Positions 41,730 through 50,575 of a stretch of DNA of 64,000 nt are shown here, piece by piece (the stretch's first letter is position 1; each line of letters begins with the position of its first letter). This stretch comes from a virus. The notes under the pieces were generated by a model that was given only the letters and a program-made list of their open reading frames with translations, had not been told where the DNA came from and searched no databases. The DNA lies in IMG/VR virus record IMGVR_UViG_3300028840_004314, positions 1-64,000 of that record; one strand, given 5' to 3'. The translations under genes were made by a program, and so were the position numbers.

Positions 41730-42414
41730 TCACAAGTTTACAGGAATGTACCGCGGAAAAGTACTGGCTACCGACGCCAATGAGTCCAACCAATATGGAC
41801 GGCTCAAGGTGGAGGTATATCCCATGATGTTGGGTAAAGCCACTGCCGTGGAACAAGGGAAACTGGGCAACACAGTTGAAGGAATGACTACATCACAAAT
41901 GCCTTGGGCTGTTCCTGCAACTCCACTCTTCTCTGGGGCTGGATCTGGACATGGTTGGTTCGCTGTACCTGAGGTAGGATCCTATGTGTTCGTGTTCTTT
42001 TTGGAGGGCGACATCAACCAACCAGTGTACTTTGCGGAGGCCCCCACGGGATCCCACGGACTACCGGCCTCCCGTACGACTAATTACCCTGCCAGGAGGG
42101 TCCTCCGGACCAAGGCTGGGTTGGAAGTCATCTTTGACGATACTGACACCCAGATCGATATAAAACAGCCTACAGGGTCGTACATTCGGTTGGACAGCGA
42201 TGGTAATATCAAGGTGGTAGCCACGGGAGATGTAGATGTACAATCGGAGGGTGACACAAACATAACATCTGAGGGTGATACACAAATAACGACAACTAAA
42301 AGTGCGAAGGTGAACTCCACAGAAGGGGTACAAGTTACAAGTGTAGGTCCCGTTACAGTAACATCTTCTTCCACAGTAACCATAACTGGAACAGCCGTGA
42401 GTATAAACACATGA
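41716..42414 (+). CDS. Baseplate spike protein (gp5/VgrG/gpV-like)
   Basis: A 232-residue protein. Residues 10-100 are an OB-fold: FTGMYRGKVLATDAN, GRLKVEVYPMM, AVPATPLFSGAGSGHGWFAVPEVGSYVFVFFLEGD, typical of gp5/VgrG. The C-terminal 90 residues are a triple beta-helix needle of short VxSxGDxxITS repeats. No lysozyme domain is present, unlike T4 gp5, so peptidoglycan cutting must come from elsewhere. The PAAR protein would cap this needle. Confidence 0.88.
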   Translation: MTMDDHKFTGMYRGKVLATDANESNQYGRLKVEVYPMMLGKATAVEQGKLGNTVEGMTTSQMPWAVPATPLFSGAGSGHGWFAVPEVGSYVFVFFLEGDINQPVYFAEAPTGSHGLPASRTTNYPARRVLRTKAGLEVIFDDTDTQIDIKQPTGSYIRLDSDGNIKVVATGDVDVQSEGDTNITSEGDTQITTTKSAKVNSTEGVQVTSVGPVTVTSSSTVTITGTAVSINT

Positions 42415-42713
42415 ACCTAATACAACAACTAATGGAAGCCGATGATGGACATCGCGAACTGTTTCGTCCTATGGACAGTAAGGAAGTACACAAGGCTGAT
42501 GCCAATATGTCTGTGGATGATCTAAACAGGGAGGCCAATAATGTGTATCAACAGTTTCGTTCGGAACTCATAGAGATGGTCAAACACATTGGGGAAGGTC
42601 GTGGGGAGAATTTGCTGGAAGGTGTGTGTGAATTTATCTACGAGGACAGGCAGGAAATCATTGATATGATCATCGAGGGACTGGGCAATCCTGGTATGTT
42701 TGGAGCAGGCTAA
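42411..42713 (+). CDS. Small protein with split LME-A...HRELF motif (candidate capsid-targeted)
   Basis: A 100-residue protein in an ATGA overlap with the spike gene. The start reads LIQQLMEADDGHRELFRP: LME-A (Glu9) and HRELFRP separated by three residues. The rest is helical and acidic. It is the second propeptide gene embedded among baseplate genes, directly before gp25. A packaged protein is inferred. Confidence 0.7.
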   Translation: MNLIQQLMEADDGHRELFRPMDSKEVHKADANMSVDDLNREANNVYQQFRSELIEMVKHIGEGRGENLLEGVCEFIYEDRQEIIDMIIEGLGNPGMFGAG

Positions 42714-43111
42714 TGGCACTTGTAAGTACAATTGAAACAGTATGGAGTGACTTGGATCCGGCCTTGGTGACGGATGCTCAGGGGGATATCAAGAAGGGAC
42801 TGAACCTGGAGGCGGTGAAGGGATCCATTGACAATATACTTCACACAAACCGCGGGGAGAGATTATGGCTTCCTGAATTTGGATCTTCCCTGATGGATGT
42901 GTTATTCGAGCCCATTAGTGAAGAAACCTTTGCGAATTTGGCCTCCACCTTGAAAGAAGAATTGACGAAATGGGATGATCGCATTATAATCAATTCCATT
43001 GATTACACGGGTGATCCTGATTCCCACCAAATTACTTTGAAAATGCAATTCAGTGCTCGTGGGTACGATAGTGTTTTCCAGTACTCCACTACAATTGTTG
43101 GTACAGGATAA
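42713..43111 (+). CDS. Baseplate wedge protein gp25 (GPW/gp25 family)
   Basis: A 132-residue protein of the GPW_gp25 family, of normal length. Key features are AVKGSIDNILHTNRGERLWLPEFGSSLMDVLFEPIS and the EEL-terminal helix, followed by two strands. gp25 helps connect wedge and sheath at the baseplate; most members lack lysozyme activity despite the family name. TAATG start overlap; 6 bases ahead of the gp6-like gene. Confidence 0.94.
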   Translation: MALVSTIETVWSDLDPALVTDAQGDIKKGLNLEAVKGSIDNILHTNRGERLWLPEFGSSLMDVLFEPISEETFANLASTLKEELTKWDDRIIINSIDYTGDPDSHQITLKMQFSARGYDSVFQYSTTIVGTG

Positions 43112-43117
43112 TCAATT

Positions 43118-44830
43118 ATGGCTACAACTAATCCCCTCAGCTATACCACGTACGACTTTGACTCCATCAAAACACAGTTGGAGACAAGGTTGAAAGCCAC
43201 GGACGCCTGGAAGGACACTTATGAATCCTCCACTGGGCAGACGATGATCGAGATGTTGGCTGCCACTCTCCAACTGGCTATGTTCTATCTGGAGAGAAGG
43301 GCGGAGGAGTGTTACATTGACACAGCCCAGAATCGTTCCAGCGTGGTGAATCTGTGTAGACTAATCAATTACACACCTAAACGGAAAATCTCCGCCACAG
43401 GAACGCTGACATTCTCTATCGCCACAGCCAAATCTGTACGTGTGTACATCCCTCAGTACACCTCTTGCCAGACAGTCAACGGGGTGAAGTTTGTTACTAC
43501 TACGGATGTAACTATTGAGGCTGGACAAACCTCTGTGGATGTAACTGCCATTGAAGGATCGCTCATCACAGAGTCCTTCACTGGTGATGGTACAGCCGAT
43601 CAGGAACTATCCATAGACGATACGGCCGTGGAGAATGACGACCATACCGCCATCACTGGGTTTTCAGCCATCCGTGTAACTGTGGCGGGGGAGGATTGGA
43701 CAAAAGTAACATCCTTCCTGTCATCCACCAACACCAGCAAGCACTACCGTCTCAGGGAGGAATTGGATCAGACGATGACCGTCATATTCGGGGATGATAT
43801 CCGTGGAAAGGCCCCAGAAACTGGTGATACCATCACCGTGAGATACATTCGATCCACTGGGGCGGACGGTAACGTGTACGAGACGGGGAAGGTCACCACC
43901 CTAAATGACACTATTTACGACGCGGCTTCCGCAGAAACTACTGTTACTGTAACTAACAGTACAACTATGTCGGGTGGGGATGATGAAGAGGGGATCGAGG
44001 AGATTCGGACGGAGGCCCCCGATGTGTTTAGTACGGGGGACAGGGCAGTTACGAAGAACGATTTCAAGGCCCTCATCCAAAACTATGGTAGTGTAGCGGA
44101 CGTAAACGTGTGGGGAGAGAATGAGGAGAGTCCGCCCAACTACAACATGTTCAACAAGGTAAGGATTGTGATGTTGATCGACGGGTGGGCGGATCCCACT
44201 ACAAGTTTCAAGACGGCCCTGTCGGATTACTTGTACGAGAAATCCATGTTGACGGTGAAGTACGAGTACATCGACGCCCAGATTTTGAACGTTATTGCCA
44301 TGGTTGATGCCACCGTCAACGAAGGATATTCACTAAGCCAGACGGAGTCTGATATTGGTACTGCGTTGGACGCCGAATTCGTGTTGGGTTCCACTACCAA
44401 GTTGGGAACCAGTAAGTATGTGTCGAACTTGATTGAAACCATCGACGATTTGGCAGCCATTAACTATCATCATTTAACCCTTGAAATCAAACAAACACTT
44501 TCAACTTCAGCAGATTCAGGATACGATTATGGGGCAACACTGTACGCCACACCTTTGAAGACTTCAAGTGTAAAGGTGTATGTTGGCAGTACTCAGGTAG
44601 CCATCGACGATGGTTCTGGGGCCTTAACTGATCAGTCCTCCACATACACAGTTACTGGTACTGTAAATTACACTACTGGTGCTGTGAATGTAAACTTCAC
44701 GCCTGACGTATCTGGGGAGAGCGTTTACGTTCGATACCGACAGGATCAGAACGGGGATATCATTGTAGGCAACAAACAGGTATGCAAATTGGATTCCACC
44801 GAGGTTTCAAGCATCGCATACGTATCTTAG
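43118..44830 (+). CDS. Baseplate wedge protein (gp6/gpJ-like)
   Basis: A 570-residue protein of the Baseplate_J/gp6 type. The N-terminal helical part (FDSIKTQLETRLKATDAW, IEMLAATLQLAMFYLERRAEECYIDTAQNRSSVVNL) is characteristic, followed by beta domains and EEGIEEIRTEAPDVFSTGDRAVTKNDFKALI, a strongly conserved family segment. The C-terminal 130 residues form an extra beta domain. gp6 dimers build the wedge ring of the baseplate. Confidence 0.92.
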   Translation: MATTNPLSYTTYDFDSIKTQLETRLKATDAWKDTYESSTGQTMIEMLAATLQLAMFYLERRAEECYIDTAQNRSSVVNLCRLINYTPKRKISATGTLTFSIATAKSVRVYIPQYTSCQTVNGVKFVTTTDVTIEAGQTSVDVTAIEGSLITESFTGDGTADQELSIDDTAVENDDHTAITGFSAIRVTVAGEDWTKVTSFLSSTNTSKHYRLREELDQTMTVIFGDDIRGKAPETGDTITVRYIRSTGADGNVYETGKVTTLNDTIYDAASAETTVTVTNSTTMSGGDDEEGIEEIRTEAPDVFSTGDRAVTKNDFKALIQNYGSVADVNVWGENEESPPNYNMFNKVRIVMLIDGWADPTTSFKTALSDYLYEKSMLTVKYEYIDAQILNVIAMVDATVNEGYSLSQTESDIGTALDAEFVLGSTTKLGTSKYVSNLIETIDDLAAINYHHLTLEIKQTLSTSADSGYDYGATLYATPLKTSSVKVYVGSTQVAIDDGSGALTDQSSTYTVTGTVNYTTGAVNVNFTPDVSGESVYVRYRQDQNGDIIVGNKQVCKLDSTEVSSIAYVS

Positions 44831-44845
44831 TACTGGAGTTTTAAA

Positions 44846-45238
44846 ATGGCAAACAACAGATCGACAAGTGCATCAAACGGAACAAATGGAACGAAGGCCT
44901 CTCTACATAAGGGCTTGACCATAGCCCTGGCGATCTTTTCCATTGTGTCGATCGCCTACACGGCGGGAATCACCATCCGAAGTACTTCGGTAGAGGACCT
45001 TCTAAAGGAATCTCAGAAGCAGTCCAAGGATGATATTCATCTTCAAAATCAGGCCGAACAGGTGGACGAGGATCTCCAGGATCTGAAGGTGGATGGCTGT
45101 CTACCCGCCCAGCAAAATGAGAAGGATATCATAGCAATCCAGGGTAATCTGGAACATCTGAAGAATGGACAGACCAGTATTATCCGGAGTCTGGATGATT
45201 TGAAAAAGGAAGTCAACAGATCCAATTCTGAAAGATAG
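44846..45238 (+). CDS. Single-pass membrane protein with coiled coil
   Basis: A 130-residue protein. Residues 1-22 are polar; residues 24-43 (LTIALAIFSIVSIAYTAGIT) form one transmembrane helix; the rest is a charged coiled coil with a single Cys. The topology would leave the coil outside the cytoplasm or the reverse; this shape suits an i-spanin or a membrane anchor. It sits between two baseplate wedge genes, an odd place for a membrane protein. No family is certain. Confidence 0.6.
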   Translation: MANNRSTSASNGTNGTKASLHKGLTIALAIFSIVSIAYTAGITIRSTSVEDLLKESQKQSKDDIHLQNQAEQVDEDLQDLKVDGCLPAQQNEKDIIAIQGNLEHLKNGQTSIIRSLDDLKKEVNRSNSER

Positions 45239-45241
45239 ACC

Positions 45242-46336
45242 ATGGCCGTTGACCTATTAAAAGTATTCCCAGAGAAGTTTCATAGTTCGGAGTTGTTGCA
45301 GGCCTACTTCGATACCTACGAGTATTACCTGGACGACTTCATAACTAAGACTGGGTCTCTACTTCAATTACAGGATCCTAACGAGGTTAGTGCCACCTAT
45401 CTGCAAAGGTTGGCTAACCTGTTGAACTTCAAGCTCAGTAATCCGGATTCTGTTAGTGATGCCATTCGACGTAATGAGCTGATCGGGGCCGTGGACTGGT
45501 ACAAAATGAAAGGGACCTACGAGTCCCTGTTACTCATCGCCCTCTGGGTGAAATTCGATTTCACCATTTACGATAAGTACACCAACGACTATTCCACCTT
45601 TGTGGATCAGGAGTGGTTTGTTGGTGAGGAGGATGAAAACCCGACTGGGTTGGATTCCACGTATTACAAGAGTCCTCACTTTGGTTTGAGTGTGTCCTTG
45701 AACCAGGTGAGGGACGCCGGGACTTACGACGAAGGTTATTTGGATCGACATCTATGGCGTCCCTCCCTGTTTGTAGGTATCACTGACCATGTGGAGAAAA
45801 CCAGACCTGTAAACACGGTTCCATCTTACTTGATCGAACACAATTGCCTCACGGATGAGACGTTGGCAGCGGTGGAAATAGCCACTACGGAAACGGTTAC
45901 GAAGATTGTAGGTACATGGCCGGCCAGTAAATTGGTGTTTGATGGTGATGGTTTGTCCACCCCCAACCAACGATACTTTGACAATGGAGATCAGTTTGAT
46001 CAGGATCCATCCAGTTACATTGCCACTATTACTGGTTGGAAATTGAGCACAGGTGGTGGATCCGGTATGTTGGATCTTACACAGGATTCCTCTTCCTACT
46101 CCCTGGATAATGTTGTACTTACTGGTACCGTGGATGGTTATTCTGTATCCGACAGTGAAATACAGATTTGGTTTACCGTTCCTCAAGCCACCGTACAATA
46201 TGATATAAGCCAATTGGGTTTGTATGTTCAGATTCCTTCCGAGGAACTAATCATCGCTTCCACGTTTCCAGAGATCAACAAAGGAAGTAGTACAGCCCTG
46301 AAGGTTATCGTTACAATAGATAGATCCCAAACCTAG
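45242..46336 (+). CDS. Baseplate protein (gpI/gp7-like)
   Basis: A 364-residue protein. Residues 1-110 resemble the P2 gpI/tail-protein-I type: SSELLQAYFDTYEYYLDDFI, LLQLQDPNEVSATYLQRLANLLNF, RRNELIGAVDWYKMKGTYESLLLIA. The C-terminal half is beta-rich, with a jelly-roll-like segment. Follows the gp6/J-like gene as gpI follows gpJ. It would link the baseplate to tail fibres. Confidence 0.72.
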   Translation: MAVDLLKVFPEKFHSSELLQAYFDTYEYYLDDFITKTGSLLQLQDPNEVSATYLQRLANLLNFKLSNPDSVSDAIRRNELIGAVDWYKMKGTYESLLLIALWVKFDFTIYDKYTNDYSTFVDQEWFVGEEDENPTGLDSTYYKSPHFGLSVSLNQVRDAGTYDEGYLDRHLWRPSLFVGITDHVEKTRPVNTVPSYLIEHNCLTDETLAAVEIATTETVTKIVGTWPASKLVFDGDGLSTPNQRYFDNGDQFDQDPSSYIATITGWKLSTGGGSGMLDLTQDSSSYSLDNVVLTGTVDGYSVSDSEIQIWFTVPQATVQYDISQLGLYVQIPSEELIIASTFPEINKGSSTALKVIVTIDRSQT

Positions 46337-46346
46337 GAGATTTACA

Positions 46347-47534
46347 ATGCCGGCGAATGAAGGTTCACAAACACTTAGCATTAAGTACTTGGATGATGTT
46401 GACAGTGCCAAGGTCAACGAGAGATTCCTTAACACAAGGGACACCGGCATCTACGAGGGTGGGTACATCACTATCACTGATGGAGCCACCGGAGCCATTT
46501 CCTTGTCACCTGTTGTATGTGAGATAGGTGACGGTTCCTATCAGGTCCGGGCCCAAACTACCACCGCTGTTACCAAGACATTGGTGGAGACCACCGGGGA
46601 GTACTTGGTACTTCGATGGACTTACACGGGGGCCAACACCGACTTCATGGAGATTCTGGTTTCCAATAACCCCCAGAGTACCGACTTGATTGTTGGGCAA
46701 GGTGTATGGACGGCTGGAACCCTTACCAGTATCACCTACGCTGACAGGAAAACTCCTGTTAACATGTGGAAGTACCTGCAGGTGGTTCCGACGTCTCCCG
46801 CCAGTTCCAGTGTCCGAGTACGTCCAGGAACTTACATGTCTGGAAGTGGTCCAGTGTCTATCACGGATCAATCTGTGAGTTTGGCCAGTTACTCCGCGGG
46901 GGAGGTTGTTTACATATACATAAACTCTGCGGGAGCCGTTGCCCATTCGACGTCTTCATCCTCCTATCTTGGGAATGTACTGTTGGCTTCCATTACTATT
47001 CCTGTGAGTGGGACTATCGCGGCCACAGATATCTCAGATGTTCGTAGCTTCCTCAGTCCTACATACAACTCTCAGGAAAGAACCGCTTACATAAAGATTA
47101 TTGACAAGAAATCCAATGGAACCGATGGACAATCCATGAGTGGTAACAGTTGGAACACCAGGGAATTGACGGATGAAATTTCCGACACACACAATTTGGC
47201 AACATTGTCTTCCAACCAGATCACACTATTGGCCGGTACTTATGAGTGTAGTATCGTGGCTCCGGTCACCGCCGCAGCCACACATGTATCCCAACTGTAT
47301 AATGTTACGGATGGAGACACAGAGGTTCTTGGACTGGGTACAGCGGGGGCTGCCAGTTCCAATGAAACACACGATAGCCCAATACGTGGACAGTTTACTA
47401 TCACCACTAGTAAAGTGTTTGATATTAGAACGTACGTGTCGGATAACAGTAAATCGGGTATATCACAGGAAGCCTTATCTGGTGTGGACAACATTTATAC
47501 TATAGCGGAGTTTTGGAGAATTGGTTACTCCTAA
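46347..47534 (+). CDS. Tail fibre-type protein with C1q/TNF-like tip
   Basis: A 395-residue protein. The first 100 residues are beta-rich, residues 120-240 include a baseplate-attachment-like domain (KYLQVVPTSPASSSVRVRPGTY), and the last 150 residues have a C1q/TNF-like pattern: SGNSWNTRELTDEI, LLAGTYECSIVAPV, SPIRGQFTIT and a final YTIAEFWRIG. C1q-like tips form trimers that bind receptors. It lies at the end of the baseplate block and is probably a short tail fibre. Confidence 0.65.
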   Translation: MPANEGSQTLSIKYLDDVDSAKVNERFLNTRDTGIYEGGYITITDGATGAISLSPVVCEIGDGSYQVRAQTTTAVTKTLVETTGEYLVLRWTYTGANTDFMEILVSNNPQSTDLIVGQGVWTAGTLTSITYADRKTPVNMWKYLQVVPTSPASSSVRVRPGTYMSGSGPVSITDQSVSLASYSAGEVVYIYINSAGAVAHSTSSSSYLGNVLLASITIPVSGTIAATDISDVRSFLSPTYNSQERTAYIKIIDKKSNGTDGQSMSGNSWNTRELTDEISDTHNLATLSSNQITLLAGTYECSIVAPVTAAATHVSQLYNVTDGDTEVLGLGTAGAASSNETHDSPIRGQFTITTSKVFDIRTYVSDNSKSGISQEALSGVDNIYTIAEFWRIGYS

Positions 47535-47546
47535 GAAAGGTGATGG

Positions 47547-48293
47547 ATGGGATATGGGTTAACACGCAATAAGAAGAAGTTGATCGTCAGAAGAACTAAG
47601 GTACGTCCGGCCCTGGACGCCCACCATATTGAGGAGGTGTTGTCCAGTGGTTGTTGGTCAGGTGAGAGATGTTTTTTACTGGGTGGTGGTCCCTCGTTAG
47701 TTAACTTCGATTTCTCCAAATTGGATGGCGAACTTACTATTGGAGTTAACAAAACTTTCAACGATTACTACTGTACAGTTAATTACTCCATGGACATAGG
47801 ATTCTATGATTACATTACGAATCCTTCCCCACACCCACCTCACAAGGCTCTGTGTAAAAGGTGGGAGGAGTATCCTGGTATAAAAGCCATCCTAGTACCG
47901 GATAGGCCTTTTCGATTCAAAGACAACTCCTATGTTGTGCCGAAGGTAGCCAAGGAGTGTATCAATCTGGAGGTTATGGATGGGATCTTTCCAGGAAACA
48001 ATAGTGGATTTGGGGCCCTAATGTTGGCTTTACAGTTTGGAGCCAACCCAATTTACTTACTAGGCTATGATTTCAAAACGACAAAAACAAAAACGCACTA
48101 TCATGAAGGTTACGAACACTACCGTAAGCAGGACACGGACAGTTTACAGCCAGTTTTGGACAAGTTTCGTCGTCAATTCGAAAGGTTGGAGCCGACGTTC
48201 CGCTCATTAGATGTCTCAATCATCAACCTGAATCGTGAAAGTGCTCTAGAATGCTTCCCAAAAGGCCGGATAGAAAATCTGTTAAAAGGGTGA
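47547..48293 (+). CDS. Sialyltransferase/DUF115-like protein 1
   Basis: A 248-residue protein. CFLLGGGPSLVNFDFSKL (GGGPSL at 46-51) and SGFGALMLALQFGANPIYLLGYDF match the two conserved blocks of GT42 sialyltransferases and of the DUF115/Maf family, which transfer nonulosonic acids from a CMP-sugar. A THYHEGYEHY segment follows the second block. With NeuA- and NeuB-like enzymes nearby, a nonulosonic acid transferase is a good guess. Start ATG 47547 follows AGAAAGGTGATGG. Confidence 0.6.
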   Translation: MGYGLTRNKKKLIVRRTKVRPALDAHHIEEVLSSGCWSGERCFLLGGGPSLVNFDFSKLDGELTIGVNKTFNDYYCTVNYSMDIGFYDYITNPSPHPPHKALCKRWEEYPGIKAILVPDRPFRFKDNSYVVPKVAKECINLEVMDGIFPGNNSGFGALMLALQFGANPIYLLGYDFKTTKTKTHYHEGYEHYRKQDTDSLQPVLDKFRRQFERLEPTFRSLDVSIINLNRESALECFPKGRIENLLKG

Positions 48294-49123
48294 AAGTTGT
48301 GGGGTATGGAAAATTACGTACGAGGAAGTCCACCCAATTCAACACTAAGCACGTATCACCTAAACCGGCCTTAAACATTTCTACGAAACAACGAAGTAGG
48401 GTTCCAAAAATCCCTACTGCCATACCCACAGCTACTCCATCCCCGAGCAAGAAACAACTATTCATTGTAGGTGGCGGATCCAGTCTGGCCAATTTCGAAT
48501 TTAGTCGCCTGATGGGGCGGGATGTGATGTGTGTCAATACAGCCATATTCAGTGTTCCCTTCGCCAAATACTTTGTAACGAAGGATTACACCTGGTTAGT
48601 GAAGAAGGGTGTAGTAAAAAGCAACACACAGTATGGTAATAGGGAAAGGTTTCTGAATCACAAAGCCATAAAGGTGTTCATGGCTTGTTTAGGAGAGACG
48701 TTGGTGTGTACTCCTGAGGGGTACATTGATACCAAATTCAGTTTGAGATACGACCTTACTATGTTTCATACCATTTTGGACTGTATGAAGAAGGGAGGAA
48801 TCGGTCTTACGAAGAAGGACGCCAGGTACGCGGGCGATAGTGGATACAGTGCACTACAATTGGCAGTCATATTGAAGTATGATCAGATCTTTCTACTTGG
48901 GTACGATATGACTACCACCAACAAAACACATTATCATCGAGGGTATGGAGATGGGGTGAAAGAATTTCAGACCCGACTTGATAGATATTTGGTACACTAC
49001 AGCAGGGCGATGGATGATATTAAGGAGAAGACAGAGATAGAGGTATTTAGCTGTTCCCCTATCAGTCGATTGAATGAATTTGTACCGTTCAGGGACATCC
49101 AGGAGGTTTTATGCGCTCGTTAA
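48251..49123 (+). CDS. Sialyltransferase/DUF115-like protein 2
   Basis: A 290-residue paralogue of the preceding protein. Residues 1-68 are a basic, Thr/Pro-rich extension. The fold begins with LFIVGGGSSLANFEFSRL (74-79 GGGSSL), and the second block reads SGYSALQLAVILKYDQIFLLGYDM followed by THYHRGYGDG. ATG 48251 lies inside the previous gene; translation from there has no clear ribosome site, and a later start is possible. Substrate and acceptor unknown. Confidence 0.6.
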   Translation: MLPKRPDRKSVKRVKVVGYGKLRTRKSTQFNTKHVSPKPALNISTKQRSRVPKIPTAIPTATPSPSKKQLFIVGGGSSLANFEFSRLMGRDVMCVNTAIFSVPFAKYFVTKDYTWLVKKGVVKSNTQYGNRERFLNHKAIKVFMACLGETLVCTPEGYIDTKFSLRYDLTMFHTILDCMKKGGIGLTKKDARYAGDSGYSALQLAVILKYDQIFLLGYDMTTTNKTHYHRGYGDGVKEFQTRLDRYLVHYSRAMDDIKEKTEIEVFSCSPISRLNEFVPFRDIQEVLCAR

Positions 49124-49806
49124 CAATAGTGATAGCCACAAGACATCGACAGGAAAAGTTGGAGAAAACACTCAACTCCATTCCAATACATGATTGGATT
49201 GACTTGATCATAGTGTGTGATGGCGATGTAGAGACATACCAATGGTTGAACGGCAATAAGGATCGGTACAACCCAATGTATACTTTGCTACTTCCAAAGC
49301 ACGTGGGATCTGTGGCCGCCCGAAATAGGGTAACTCCTAGTATCCAGGATGGATTTCTGTGGGCCACGGATGACATCATCTTCAAGGAGGGATCTATCGA
49401 GAGCGCCTTTAAAACATTCAACAAGTATTTTCCGGATGATGATGGAGTAGTAGGGTTTGTACAAGAACCCGGTGACTTCCATCCTACTGGTGTAGGACTG
49501 ATGGGACTGAGATTTCTGATGAGATACCCAGGGATGAAGCCTTTTTATCCCGGGTTTTACCATTTCGCCTGTCAGGAGATCCTATACCTGGCAGATGGAC
49601 GGTTTGAACAGGATCCCAACGCTGTTGTGATACATAAACATCCTGATGCACACCCAGAGGAAAAGGACATCACACACGTGGAAGCCAGAAGGTATAAAGC
49701 CCAGGACATGGCGTTGATAGCGGATCGAAAAAACCAGAACTTAGTATGGGGCCGTGACGATGAGGATCCACCAAGCGGACATATCGAAGAGCCTCCGTCA
49801 GTTTGA
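49111..49806 (+). CDS. Glycosyltransferase, GT-A fold (GT2-like)
   Basis: A 231-residue protein. LTIVIATRHRQEKLEKTLNSI and LIIVCDGDVETYQWL match the nucleotide-binding start of GT-A transferases; FLWATDDIIF takes the place of the DxD metal site. The C-terminal part has FACQEILYLAD and a His-rich segment. It overlaps both neighbours, within a run of at least five transferase genes. Sugar donor is not predictable. Confidence 0.7.
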   Translation: MRSLTIVIATRHRQEKLEKTLNSIPIHDWIDLIIVCDGDVETYQWLNGNKDRYNPMYTLLLPKHVGSVAARNRVTPSIQDGFLWATDDIIFKEGSIESAFKTFNKYFPDDDGVVGFVQEPGDFHPTGVGLMGLRFLMRYPGMKPFYPGFYHFACQEILYLADGRFEQDPNAVVIHKHPDAHPEEKDITHVEARRYKAQDMALIADRKNQNLVWGRDDEDPPSGHIEEPPSV

Positions 49807-50575
49807 ACCGGCCCTTCGCAAAAAGTTTCAACTGGAGAAGTACATTCGTATCACCCAGCCAGCCATTTTCTATGGGTGTCTGTCAGCTCACACTGCCAGG
49901 AAAATCATCAACCATAAAACAACGGCCGTGGTTTGCTGGCGTGGTACTGATGCCCAAAACTTGGCTAAGGCCCGACAAGGACTCCTGAAGGATCGTAAAC
50001 TGGCTGAAGTGTTAGTACGAATGGTGGATTGTGACCATATAAAACATGTAGCCATTTCGGAGTTCATCGAGAAGGATTTACAAATAGCAGGAGTCCCTTA
50101 CAAGAGTGTTCCTGTGACGACGTTGGATCCAAACAAATGTAGACCTCTTCCTCGTGGGGACTGCCTGTATAGTTATGGACATCGCAGGCGTCCCCATATT
50201 TACAACGCCGCTTTAGTAGAAGCCGTGTTCCAAGAATTTCCTTCGGAGTATTGTTTGTATGGGGAGTTAGGAAGTAAAAACACCAGAATGCATCAAGACA
50301 TGTTTAAGGTGTACATTCAGGTGGCGGTGGGTCTCCGTCTTACACAACATGATGGACTTCCAAATACTGTACTAGAATTAGGTTTGATGGGTAGACCTTG
50401 TATCTACAATGGAAAACTACCCAACGCCATTCCTTGGCGGAACAAGAAACATATCATACAGATCTGCCGACAACAACAGCAACGACGAGGAGAAATAGAT
50501 GCGGACATTGCGGAAGCTGTCCGAGAATACATAACTATCAAGGACGATTGGCTAAGGACGGAGTTTTACGAATGA
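49760..50575 (+). CDS. Glycosyltransferase, GT-B-like
   Basis: A 271-residue protein from ATG 49760. There is a central LYGELGSKNTRMHQDMFKVYIQVAVGLRLTQHDGLPNTVLELGLMGRP segment; the DGLPNTVLELGLMG block matches the donor-binding E-containing motif of GT4-type enzymes. The N-terminal half is shorter than usual, so this may be a minimal GT-B enzyme. ATGA overlap with the next gene. Confidence 0.6.
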   Translation: MRIHQADISKSLRQFEPALRKKFQLEKYIRITQPAIFYGCLSAHTARKIINHKTTAVVCWRGTDAQNLAKARQGLLKDRKLAEVLVRMVDCDHIKHVAISEFIEKDLQIAGVPYKSVPVTTLDPNKCRPLPRGDCLYSYGHRRRPHIYNAALVEAVFQEFPSEYCLYGELGSKNTRMHQDMFKVYIQVAVGLRLTQHDGLPNTVLELGLMGRPCIYNGKLPNAIPWRNKKHIIQICRQQQQRRGEIDADIAEAVREYITIKDDWLRTEFYE

